Shown here: in pieces, positions 1 to 5,166 of the stretch
Position numbering within the stretch: the stretch's first letter is position 1
Layout of the letters: every line of letters begins with the position of its first letter
Source: an uncultured Clostridia bacterium
GTDB taxonomy: Bacteria > Bacillota_A > Clostridia > Oscillospirales > Oscillospiraceae
NCBI GenBank assembly: GCA_949289625.1
Contig: CASEPH010000207.1
Location: 1 to 7,748 of the forward strand
Direction: 5' to 3'
DNA: 7,748 bases
Made by a program: the position numbers and the translations under genes
The notes under the pieces: model-generated
What the model was told of the DNA's origin: nothing
Databases searched by the model: none
The model's input: the letters and a program-made list of their open reading frames with translations, nothing else

Positions 1-139
1 CCCCGTCCCCGGGAATAATGACCTCCTCATAGTTGCGGAACCGGTAGAAATCCATACCGGAGACTACGGCAATCGCTGCACTGACCAGAATACAAAGAAC
101 GGAGATCAGTACCTTTTGTTTCCGAATTTTTTCAAGCAT
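1..139 (-). CDS. N-terminal fragment of an unknown membrane-anchored protein
   Basis: Only the first 46 residues are inside the window; the gene runs off the left edge. The start ATG (137-139) is preceded by an AAAGGAG ribosome binding site with about 7 nt spacing. That site directly follows the TGA stop of the microprotein gene, leaving a 13-nt gap, so the two are very probably co-translated in one operon. The N-terminus is basic (MLEKIRKQK), followed by a hydrophobic helix at about residues 10-28 and then a polar segment beginning FYRFRNYEEV. This fits a signal anchor, or an uncleaved signal peptide, with the rest of the protein outside the cell. There is no lipobox cysteine after the helix. 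I do not recognise the family. Its place directly after a permease and a small membrane protein suggests it belongs to the same surface or transport system, but that is inference. Confidence 0.7.
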   Translation of the reverse strand, partial: MLEKIRKQKVLISVLCILVSAAIAVVSGMDFYRFRNYEEVIIPGDG

Positions 140-152
140 ACGGATGCTCCTT

Positions 153-299
153 TCACTTAATCATTAAAACGCGCAGCAAAAGGGGAACCATGACCATGCA
201 GGCCTCGATTTTTCCGGATGGCTTGTCTGACTTTACAAAATCGTAGCCAACGAAGATCAAGACCATAAGAACAATCAGGCGGTATACAATCGTGATCAT
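153..299 (-). CDS. 48-aa hydrophobic membrane microprotein downstream of permease
   Basis: This short gene encodes a 48-residue protein starting MITIVYRL. The start ATG (297-299) has a consensus TAAGGAGGA ribosome binding site about 6 nt upstream, whose TAA is the permease stop codon, which suggests translational coupling. The protein has a hydrophobic helix at about residues 5-20, a charged loop (KSDKPSGKIE, about 23-32), and a second shorter hydrophobic stretch at about 33-47 that carries an arginine. This fits a two-helix hairpin, or one helix plus an amphipathic tail. A longer in-frame reading from position 662 is only an overlap shadow inside the permease gene. I do not recognise a family. 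Its position suggests an accessory subunit of the permease, perhaps replacing the small DctQ-type subunit, which is much larger (usually 150 residues or more with four helices). That role is inference. Confidence 0.8.
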   Translation of the reverse strand: MITIVYRLIVLMVLIFVGYDFVKSDKPSGKIEACMVMVPLLLRVLMIK

Positions 300-313
300 A
301 TTCTGATTCCTCC

Positions 314-1588
314 TTATCCGATCAAACTGGCAATCTGGTTGGAGAAGATGACAAACACAAGGCCCCAGACCAGGATAAACAGCATAGGTACGACACAGCG
401 CTTGAGTACAGGGGTGTACTTCTCCACACCGGGCGTCACCTGGGCGGCGAAGGTACCGGCCATGGCGGTGGGCGGCATCATATCGCCCAGAGACACCAGC
501 ATCGTCAGGCCCGCAATGGTAAGGATGGTATCGCCGCTGAGGAAAGCCAGAGTAAAGGGCACGCCCAGGACGCTGGCCGCGCCGAAGGACGAGATAGAGC
601 CAAACAGCGGGATGGAGATGGCCGCCGCCAAATACAGCAGCTGGGCCGGCAGGCTCAGACACACGGAGACGATGAAGCCGCGCACACCGGTGAGGGACAT
701 GATCTGAATGAACATGCCCACGCCCATCAGACGGGCCATGACAGTCAGGGCGGAGTGGACCGCCTCAGATACGGTTCCAACCAGCTGGACCTTTCGGCCG
801 GTAAACAGCCCCAGGGTCGCACAGAGCAGGAACATGGCCGGCATGCGCATATCAGGGATAACCTTAAAGATTTTGGTCAGGACGATCAGTACAACCAGAA
901 GCAGGATGGGCAGATAGATCCGGAAGCCGTATTTCTCGCCCAGCTCCTTATTTAAGGTGGGCTCGATCACAGCGTAGTCCATGTTCCGGGCGGACTTCAG
1001 GCCCAGATACAGCACGGCAAAAATGGCCGCTGGGAAGGCCAGCAGGATCAGGGGGAGCTCAAAGCCCACATAGGGTGTGTCGATGCCGCCGCCGATGATC
1101 ATGGCGGTCAGGTTGACCGGAGGGGCTACCATGCCCATCAGGGCACCCATGGCGATGATGGCCGCCGCGTTCACCGGGCTGATGCCCATGGTGAGCAGGA
1201 TGGGAACCACGATGGAGCCGCCGGAGAGCACCGAGGCGGTGGAGGAGCCGGTAATCATGCCGGGGAACATAATGACCACCATAATGAAAATCAGGAGGAT
1301 GGCGGGGTGCTTATGGAACCGACGGATGATCAACGAGCACAGGGCGTCCAGCGCGCCGGATGCTTCAATAACCTTCATAAAGATCATGGCGGTACAGATG
1401 ATCAGCATGGTATCTATGTAGGAGAAGGTTCCCTCTACAAAGTGCCGGATGGGGAAGCTCTGGTCGTATGCCAGTGCCCCGGCCACTGCGGAGAGCATCA
1501 TTGCGATACTGGCCGGCAGCTTGAGAAGGAAACAACACAGCATGAACACGCCAACCATGACCAGGAAGATGATGAGCTGTAAGTTCAT
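314..1588 (-). CDS. DctM-like large permease (TRAP / ion transporter superfamily)
   Basis: The 424-residue protein is hydrophobic throughout, and its length is typical of TRAP DctM large subunits (about 425-430). Two halves carry related signatures. The first has FPGMITGSSTASVLSGG (about 109-124) then APPVNLTAM (155-163). The second has GSISSFGAASVLG (330-342) then GDMMPPTAMAG (368-378). Such paired re-entrant loops with Gly/Ser- and Pro-Pro-containing motifs are characteristic of the ion transporter superfamily, which uses a cation gradient to import dicarboxylates, sialic acid, amino acids and similar anions. The start ATG (1586-1588) has a modest GTGAGG site about 8 nt upstream. No DctP binding protein or DctQ-sized subunit is in the window. 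The gene follows a lipoprotein gene and precedes a membrane microprotein. The substrate is unknown; context suggests an acid or small peptide made by the gamma-glutamyltranspeptidase. A distant DcuC- or CitM-type transporter is the alternative. Confidence 0.82.
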   Translation of the reverse strand: MNLQLIIFLVMVGVFMLCCFLLKLPASIAMMLSAVAGALAYDQSFPIRHFVEGTFSYIDTMLIICTAMIFMKVIEASGALDALCSLIIRRFHKHPAILLIFIMVVIMFPGMITGSSTASVLSGGSIVVPILLTMGISPVNAAAIIAMGALMGMVAPPVNLTAMIIGGGIDTPYVGFELPLILLAFPAAIFAVLYLGLKSARNMDYAVIEPTLNKELGEKYGFRIYLPILLLVVLIVLTKIFKVIPDMRMPAMFLLCATLGLFTGRKVQLVGTVSEAVHSALTVMARLMGVGMFIQIMSLTGVRGFIVSVCLSLPAQLLYLAAAISIPLFGSISSFGAASVLGVPFTLAFLSGDTILTIAGLTMLVSLGDMMPPTAMAGTFAAQVTPGVEKYTPVLKRCVVPMLFILVWGLVFVIFSNQIASLIG

Positions 1589-1641
1589 GGGATAACCTCA
1601 CTTTCGAGCAGATGGAATAAAAAGTCTGCGCAGAGAGTCGA

Positions 1642-1689
1642 TATGCCGCAGCAGTCGGGCCGTCGACAGCCCTAGGCCGCTGCGGCATA
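1642..1689 (-). other. Stem-loop between lipoprotein and permease genes
   Basis: An 11-bp perfect inverted repeat (TATGCCGCAGC at 1642-1652, its complement at 1679-1689) encloses 26 nt. The loop is itself GC-rich and contains a GTCGAC palindrome and a possible inner GGGC/GCCC stem. It lies in the 126-nt gap after the DUF6305-like lipoprotein stop. On the transcribed strand there is no U tract directly after the stem; a TTTTT run appears about 20 nt later. It is therefore not a classical intrinsic terminator. It may slow 3' decay or cause partial termination, so that the lipoprotein is made in excess over the permease. Confidence 0.6.
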
Positions 1690-1714
1690 GGGGGTTACTG
1701 AGTTCTGAAACCGC

Positions 1715-2362
1715 TCAGCTGAACAGAGTGGTCAAACAGTCAATGCAGTCAACCTGGCTCTCCACATAAGCGGCGGGAGTGTTGTTCTCGGCCAGATAGC
1801 CGCGGATCACGCCGTCGGTGTCGCCACCAGACACGACCACGGCGGCGTCAGCCGCCCGCATGGGATCGGGCAGAAACTCGTCGGACAGATCACCACGGCG
1901 GGCGGAACCGCCTACATGCATGGAGATAATCTTGATGCCCTGCTCTTGGGCGGCAGTGATCAGGGATTGTACCCGGGCAAGCTCATCCTCACTGTTGATG
2001 CCGGCGGCACCCAGGCCCTTGGAGGAGCCGCCTACCGCAAAGATCAGGGTCTTATAGCCACTCAGATCATCCGCAGTAGCATCCTCGTCCAGGTCCACGG
2101 TGATGTTGGCCCGGGTGCACAGGGTCTGAATGATATCGCCGTCCGCACTCTGGCCGGCAGGGGTAATCAGGGCGGGGGTCTCAAAGCCGCCGGTCAGGGC
2201 AGGGAGTTCGGTCTCCGTAGAGGAGCTACCCGCCGCAGAGGTGCTGGCAGAGGTGCCACCAGCGAGGGTGGAAGAACCGGCGCTGCTGGAGCTGTCGCTG
2301 CAGGCGGTCAGCATGGACAGGGTCAGAACGGCGCTTAACAGGACAATGGGAAGACGTTTCAT
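1715..2362 (-). CDS. DUF6305-like lipoprotein
   Basis: Residues 1-21 are a lipoprotein signal peptide (MKRLPIVLLS, then lipobox LTAC with Cys21). A Ser/Thr/Ala/Gly tether follows to about residue 52, then a soluble domain of about 160 residues. The total is 215 residues. The start ATG at 2360-2362 is chosen over a TTG seven codons upstream, because AAAGGAG lies about 8 nt before it and the signal peptide then begins correctly. The domain contains PALITPAGQSADGDII (63-78), a predicted strand and glycine loop TLIFAVGGSSKGLGAAG (105-121), and IKIISMHVGGSARRGDLSD (143-161), suggesting an alpha/beta fold. From memory this pattern matches DUF6305; no biochemical function is known to me. Cys206 and Cys209 (CIDC) near the C-terminus could form a disulfide. 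Lying between a gamma-glutamyltranspeptidase and a permease, it may bind substrate or assist one of them; this is inference. Confidence 0.82.
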   Translation of the reverse strand: MKRLPIVLLSAVLTLSMLTACSDSSSSAGSSTLAGGTSASTSAAGSSSTETELPALTGGFETPALITPAGQSADGDIIQTLCTRANITVDLDEDATADDLSGYKTLIFAVGGSSKGLGAAGINSEDELARVQSLITAAQEQGIKIISMHVGGSARRGDLSDEFLPDPMRAADAAVVVSGGDTDGVIRGYLAENNTPAAYVESQVDCIDCLTTLFS

Positions 2363-2407
2363 GGGAAAAACTCCTTTGCTCAAGATAAAAGATAGAATTT
2401 CATTTCC

Positions 2408-2439
2408 ATGGCCGAACCGGACTGCCCCAATCCGGCCAT
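2408..2439 (-). other. Stem-loop between transpeptidase and lipoprotein genes
   Basis: A 7-bp perfect inverted repeat (ATGGCCG at 2408-2414, CGGCCAT at 2433-2439) with 18 nt between the arms; an alternative inner CCGGA/TCCGG stem can also form. It lies in the 108-nt gap after the gamma-glutamyltranspeptidase stop and before the DUF6305-like gene. No U tract follows on the transcribed strand. It is more likely an RNA stability or processing element, or a weak attenuator, than a full terminator. Confidence 0.45.
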
Positions 2440-2470
2440 AAGGGATGCAGATTCAAGAACAGCTGCCGTG

Positions 2471-4276
2471 TTAGAAGCCGATGGCCGCACCGTCGGGATT
2501 CTCCTTGTTTACGGTGCCTTCCAGTCCTCCGTCCACATAGCGGATGCCGGTAGGCGCAGGGAAGGTTCCGTCTGGGACTAGGTTCTCATAGCCCAAATCC
2601 TCCAGGCCCTGGATGGTCTCTTCGCTCAGATTCCAGTAGTTAAAGGCACCGGACATGCCATTGGCGATGATGCGGGGGGCAAGAAATGCCTCGTCCAGGC
2701 TCATGTCATAGTCGATCATATTCATAATGAGCTGGGCGATCCCCGGATAGATGGTGATGCCGCCGGGAGCCGCCAGAACAGCAAACGGATTTCCGTCCGG
2801 GTCCAGCACCACCGTGGGGGAGATGGAGGACAGGGGGGCCTTGCCGGCCTCTACAGAGTTGGCAGAGTCCGTGCCGGTGACAAAGTCGTCCATCTGGTCG
2901 TTCAGGAAGAAGCCGTAGTCCTCCACATACACCTCGGAACCCCACCAGTAGTTCAGCGTCTTGGTGACGGCTACCATGTTGCCTTCCTTGTCGGCCACCA
3001 CATAACCGGTAGTGTTATAGCGCTGATCGTCATAGTCCGCAGGGTTGCCGGGCAGGAACTGCTGAACCTGTCCCAGTTGAATTTCCGTGGCGCGCTGAGC
3101 GGCGTAGTTCTTGCTGGTCAGGCCACCGATGGGCACATCCACAAAGCGGGTATCCGCCATGTACTCGGCGCGGTCAGCAAAGACCAGCTTCTGGACCTCG
3201 GCCAGCTGATTGGCCCAATCCAGTGATCCCTGATCATATTTGGGCAGATTCTCCATAATGTTCAGGGTCTCGATGATGAAGGTACCGCCGGAAGAGGGGG
3301 ACGGAGAAGAGATGACCTGATACCCCTGATATGTAGTAGAGACAGGCTCCTCCTCCCAACAGGAGTAGTTGTCCAGGTCCTCCTGGACCATCACGCCGCC
3401 GGCCTTCTGAACCGCATTGATGATGGCCTCAGCCACCGGGCCGGAGTAGAAGCCCTCGGGGCCGTTGTCCCGGATGCGTTCCAGAGCGTGGGCCAGATAG
3501 GGGTTCTGAATGATGTCGCCTACCTCGGGCAGTAGTCCATCCTCGTTCAGGTAGATCTCACTGAGCTGGGCGCTGGCCCGCATGGTGTCATAGGCCCGGT
3601 TCACGTTTTCCACGAAGTCAGGAGTAACCGTGTAGCCCTCATAGGCCAGGTCGATGGCTGGCTGGATAACCTCCTCCAGGCTCATGGAGCCGTAGGTCTC
3701 CAGGGCATAGCACAGTCCGGACACTTCGCCAGGCACAGCCACGGACAGTCCACCCTTCATTTTGTGGTTACCCACCACATTGCCCTCAGAGTCTTCGATC
3801 CAAAGCTCGGCAGTCATATTCTGGGGCGCTACCTCACGGAAGCTGATGAACACAGTTTCGTCCAGCTCCGCATCGTAGATGGTCATAGCTCCGCCGCCGC
3901 CGATGCCGCTCATCATGGGCTCGCACACGCCCAGAGCAAAGCCGGTGGCCACCGCAGCGTCAATGGCGTTGCCGCCGGACTCCAAAATATCGGCGCCGAT
4001 TTTAGAAGCCACATAATTCAAGGAAGAAACCATTCCATTCTCTCCCGTAGCCAGCATATCCCGGGTCACCTTCTGCCCACTTTCGTCCCAGGACTGATAC
4101 TCCGCCGGGATCTCGATGTAGGGGCCAGACTCCTCACCGCCCGCGGCGGAGGAGCTGGTGGAACCGGATGTTCCAGCAGATGTGGAACTGCTGGAATTCG
4201 TCTGACCGCAGGCCGCCAAGGAGGCTGCCATCGACAGCGTCAGTGCAAGGGAAAGTGCTCGTGTCCAAAACTTCAT
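2471..4276 (-). CDS. ggt: Surface lipoprotein gamma-glutamyltranspeptidase
   Basis: This family cleaves gamma-glutamyl bonds (glutathione and related compounds) and transfers the glutamyl group to water or an amino acceptor; it matures by self-cleavage. The 601-residue precursor has a lipoprotein signal (lipobox LAAC, Cys23) and a Ser/Thr/Gly tether to about residue 50, so it should be anchored outside the membrane. By comparison with the E. coli enzyme from memory, the nucleophile is Thr422 in NTTG, giving a small subunit of 180 residues. Other matching sites are Arg147 (FRE), Thr440/Asn442 (TLN), Gln461 and Asp464 (QMDDF), Ser483-Ser484 (PLSSISPT) and Gly505-Gly506 (APGG). The usual TTH is TTG here, and about 10 residues are missing between QMDDF and PLSS, so the lid loop appears absent, as in the Bacillus enzyme. 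The start at 4274-4276 is set by AAGGAGGG 5 nt upstream; a start 14 codons earlier would spoil the signal peptide. Confidence 0.95.
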   Translation of the reverse strand: MKFWTRALSLALTLSMAASLAACGQTNSSSSTSAGTSGSTSSSAAGGEESGPYIEIPAEYQSWDESGQKVTRDMLATGENGMVSSLNYVASKIGADILESGGNAIDAAVATGFALGVCEPMMSGIGGGGAMTIYDAELDETVFISFREVAPQNMTAELWIEDSEGNVVGNHKMKGGLSVAVPGEVSGLCYALETYGSMSLEEVIQPAIDLAYEGYTVTPDFVENVNRAYDTMRASAQLSEIYLNEDGLLPEVGDIIQNPYLAHALERIRDNGPEGFYSGPVAEAIINAVQKAGGVMVQEDLDNYSCWEEEPVSTTYQGYQVISSPSPSSGGTFIIETLNIMENLPKYDQGSLDWANQLAEVQKLVFADRAEYMADTRFVDVPIGGLTSKNYAAQRATEIQLGQVQQFLPGNPADYDDQRYNTTGYVVADKEGNMVAVTKTLNYWWGSEVYVEDYGFFLNDQMDDFVTGTDSANSVEAGKAPLSSISPTVVLDPDGNPFAVLAAPGGITIYPGIAQLIMNMIDYDMSLDEAFLAPRIIANGMSGAFNYWNLSEETIQGLEDLGYENLVPDGTFPAPTGIRYVDGGLEGTVNKENPDGAAIGF

Positions 4277-4281
4277 ATGTA

Positions 4282-4289
4282 CCCTCCTT
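4282..4289 (-). promoter_or_regulatory. Ribosome binding site deciding the transpeptidase start
   Basis: AAGGAGGG lies 5 nt before the ATG at 4274-4276, close to a perfect anti-16S match. It favours this ATG over the upstream in-frame ATG at 4316-4318, where AAGGG touches the start codon with no spacing. Confidence 0.85.
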
Positions 4290-4321
4290 ATCGCTTTACA
4301 ACACTTCTGTTTGGGCATCCC

Positions 4322-4341
4322 TTTTTACAGGTTTTTTACAG
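4322..4341 (-). repeat. Tandem CTGTAAAAA repeat just downstream of the promoter
   Basis: CTGTAAAAA occurs twice on the minus strand, at 4341-4333 and 4330-4322. The period is 11 bp, about one helical turn. The pair starts at or just after the predicted transcription start, a position where a bound protein would block initiation. It could be an operator or an untranslated-region element; A-rich sequence makes chance occurrence possible. Confidence 0.45.
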
Positions 4342-4346
4342 ATTTC

Positions 4347-4376
4347 ATCATAACTTCTTACTGGCCGCACCGTCAA
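4347..4376 (-). promoter_or_regulatory. Sigma-70 type promoter of the transpeptidase operon
   Basis: The minus strand carries TTGACG (4376-4371) and TATGAT (4352-4347) with an 18-nt spacer, both one mismatch from consensus. Start of transcription would be near 4340, giving a leader of about 64 nt before the transpeptidase ATG. It lies after the terminator of the upstream two-component operon, so the transpeptidase should have independent transcription. Confidence 0.7.
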
Positions 4377-4396
4377 TTTAGTCTCATTTTTCCCAG

Positions 4397-4415
4397 TCGA
4401 AGACAGTTCCTTCGA
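4397..4415 (-). promoter_or_regulatory. Inverted repeat upstream of the promoter, candidate operator
   Basis: TCGAAG (4415-4410), 7 nt, CTTCGA (4402-4397) form a perfect 6-bp dyad. Its centre is about 66 bp upstream of the predicted transcription start, a common location for an activator dimer. The response regulator encoded next door is the obvious candidate to bind it, by inference from position only. Confidence 0.4.
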
Positions 4416-4420
4416 AAAAT

Positions 4421-4449
4421 TTTTAGATTCCTTTTTGTCTATTTTAGAT
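4421..4449 (-). promoter_or_regulatory. Direct ATCTAAAA repeat, candidate regulator site
   Basis: ATCTAAAA occurs at 4449-4442 and 4428-4421 on the minus strand, start to start 21 bp apart, which is two helical turns and places both copies on one DNA face. The pair lies about 80-110 bp upstream of the predicted transcription start. CitB/DcuR-type regulators are known to prefer AT-rich sites, which fits the adjacent regulator gene, but the local AT richness weakens the case. Confidence 0.42.
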
Positions 4450-4495
4450 AAAAATCGCTTGAGTCAAAGATCTCTATCCTGCTATTCATAAGCGG

Positions 4496-4539
4496 AAAAA
4501 GAAATACTCCAACGACTCACTTTTGCGTTGGAGTACTTC
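4496..4539 (-). terminator. Intrinsic terminator of the two-component operon
   Basis: A 14-bp stem (arms at 4539-4526 and 4514-4501, with one G-U wobble) closes an 11-nt loop and is followed directly by TTTTT (4500-4496) on the minus strand. It begins 6 nt after the response regulator stop codon. It should end most transcripts of the kinase/regulator operon before the transpeptidase promoter. Confidence 0.92.
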
Positions 4540-4545
4540 CCTGTC

Positions 4546-5166
4546 CTATCCGTCAGCCTTCCATCGGTGACAAATTTTAGGCCGTCCTTTTAATCCATAG
4601 ATTTGCTGACTTTCTACCTTTCCCTTTTCAATCAGGTACTGCAAATACCGATATGCAGTTTTCTTTTTGACCTGTGTCCCTTCTACAATTTGATCAATCG
4701 TAACAAATTCAGACTGTGACCGGAGATATCGCTCAATGGTCTCCAAGGTATGCGGCGCAATGTTCTTTTCGGAATCCGAAAAATACTGTGCTCGCTCCTG
4801 AAAATTTAAGTGCGCACTGATTCTTGAAATAAGATCTGGCGGCCGGATCGGTTTCAATGCATAATCGTTGGCCCCTGCCGCCATAAATTGTTCCATCAAC
4901 TGCAGCTGTTCATCGCTGGTCAGAATCAGGATTGGTGTTTGCCGCAGCTTCTTTCGGATTCGGATCACTGCTTCGACTCCATCGATCACCGGCATATGGT
5001 AGTCCACAAGGATTAAGGAAGGGGTGTGGTTGGCAAGTATGGTTTCCGCCTCCAGATAGCCATCGGCAAGGAGGGCAGTCCAGCCCTTAAAGTTGCAAAT
5101 CTGTCCCAGCGTATAAAGGGTATCCGGGTCATCATCAATGACCAATATAGAAACCTTATCTGCCAT
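4546..5166 (-). CDS. CitB/DcuR-like two-component response regulator
   Basis: The 206-residue protein has an N-terminal receiver domain with the acidic pocket at Asp11-Asp13, phosphoacceptor Asp55 (LVDYHMP), Thr83 (ILTSD) and Lys105 (ALKP). A linker is followed by a helix-turn-helix region at about 140-202: TLETIERYL, then VKKKTAYRYLQYLIEKGKV, ending GLKGRPKICHRW. This C-terminal pattern resembles regulators of citrate/malate metabolism (CitB, DcuR, MalR), where TxRRYL and GRP-x-R-Y motifs recur. The ATG overlaps the end of the kinase gene by 11 bp and has AAAGGAGG 9 nt upstream, so the two are coupled. A strong terminator follows. Its likely targets are its own neighbour promoter near 4340 and thus the transpeptidase, lipoprotein and permease genes; this is inferred from order and the repeats there. 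Confidence 0.9.
   Translation of the reverse strand: MADKVSILVIDDDPDTLYTLGQICNFKGWTALLADGYLEAETILANHTPSLILVDYHMPVIDGVEAVIRIRKKLRQTPILILTSDEQLQLMEQFMAAGANDYALKPIRPPDLISRISAHLNFQERAQYFSDSEKNIAPHTLETIERYLRSQSEFVTIDQIVEGTQVKKKTAYRYLQYLIEKGKVESQQIYGLKGRPKICHRWKADG

Noticed and set aside
153..662. A 169-codon minus-strand reading frame starting at 662
   Set aside because: Its first two thirds overlap the permease in another frame and read as low-complexity Arg/Gly/His-rich sequence. Only the last 48 codons, with their own ribosome binding site, look like a real gene.
1625..1634. Palindrome TCTGCGCAGA followed by TTTTT on the minus strand, as a terminator
   Set aside because: Folding needs a loop, leaving only a 3-bp stem, too weak for intrinsic termination before the permease.
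4120..4210. Repeated Ser/Thr/Gly codons in the two lipoprotein genes as a tandem repeat or phase-variable tract
   Set aside because: The codons vary and no exact unit repeats; this is an ordinary low-complexity tether after a lipobox.
4277..4318. Upstream ATG start for the transpeptidase at 4316-4318
   Set aside because: It would put 14 mostly polar residues before a complete lipoprotein signal, and its AAGGG touches the ATG. The ATG at 4274-4276 has an ideal ribosome binding site.
3764..4381. A 205-codon plus-strand reading frame opposite the transpeptidase 5' end
   Set aside because: It is antisense to a gene with clear catalytic motifs, has no recognisable domain, and crosses the promoter region. 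The same reasoning excludes the other plus-strand frames (339-707, 1077-1421, 1916-2338, 2130-2441, 5321-5680, 7116-7349).
4441..4467. A second promoter, TTGACT (4467-4462) with TAAAAT (4446-4441)
   Set aside because: The spacer is only 15 nt, and its -10 overlaps the first ATCTAAAA repeat. The 18-nt-spaced TTGACG/TATGAT promoter closer to the gene is better, though a minor start here cannot be excluded.
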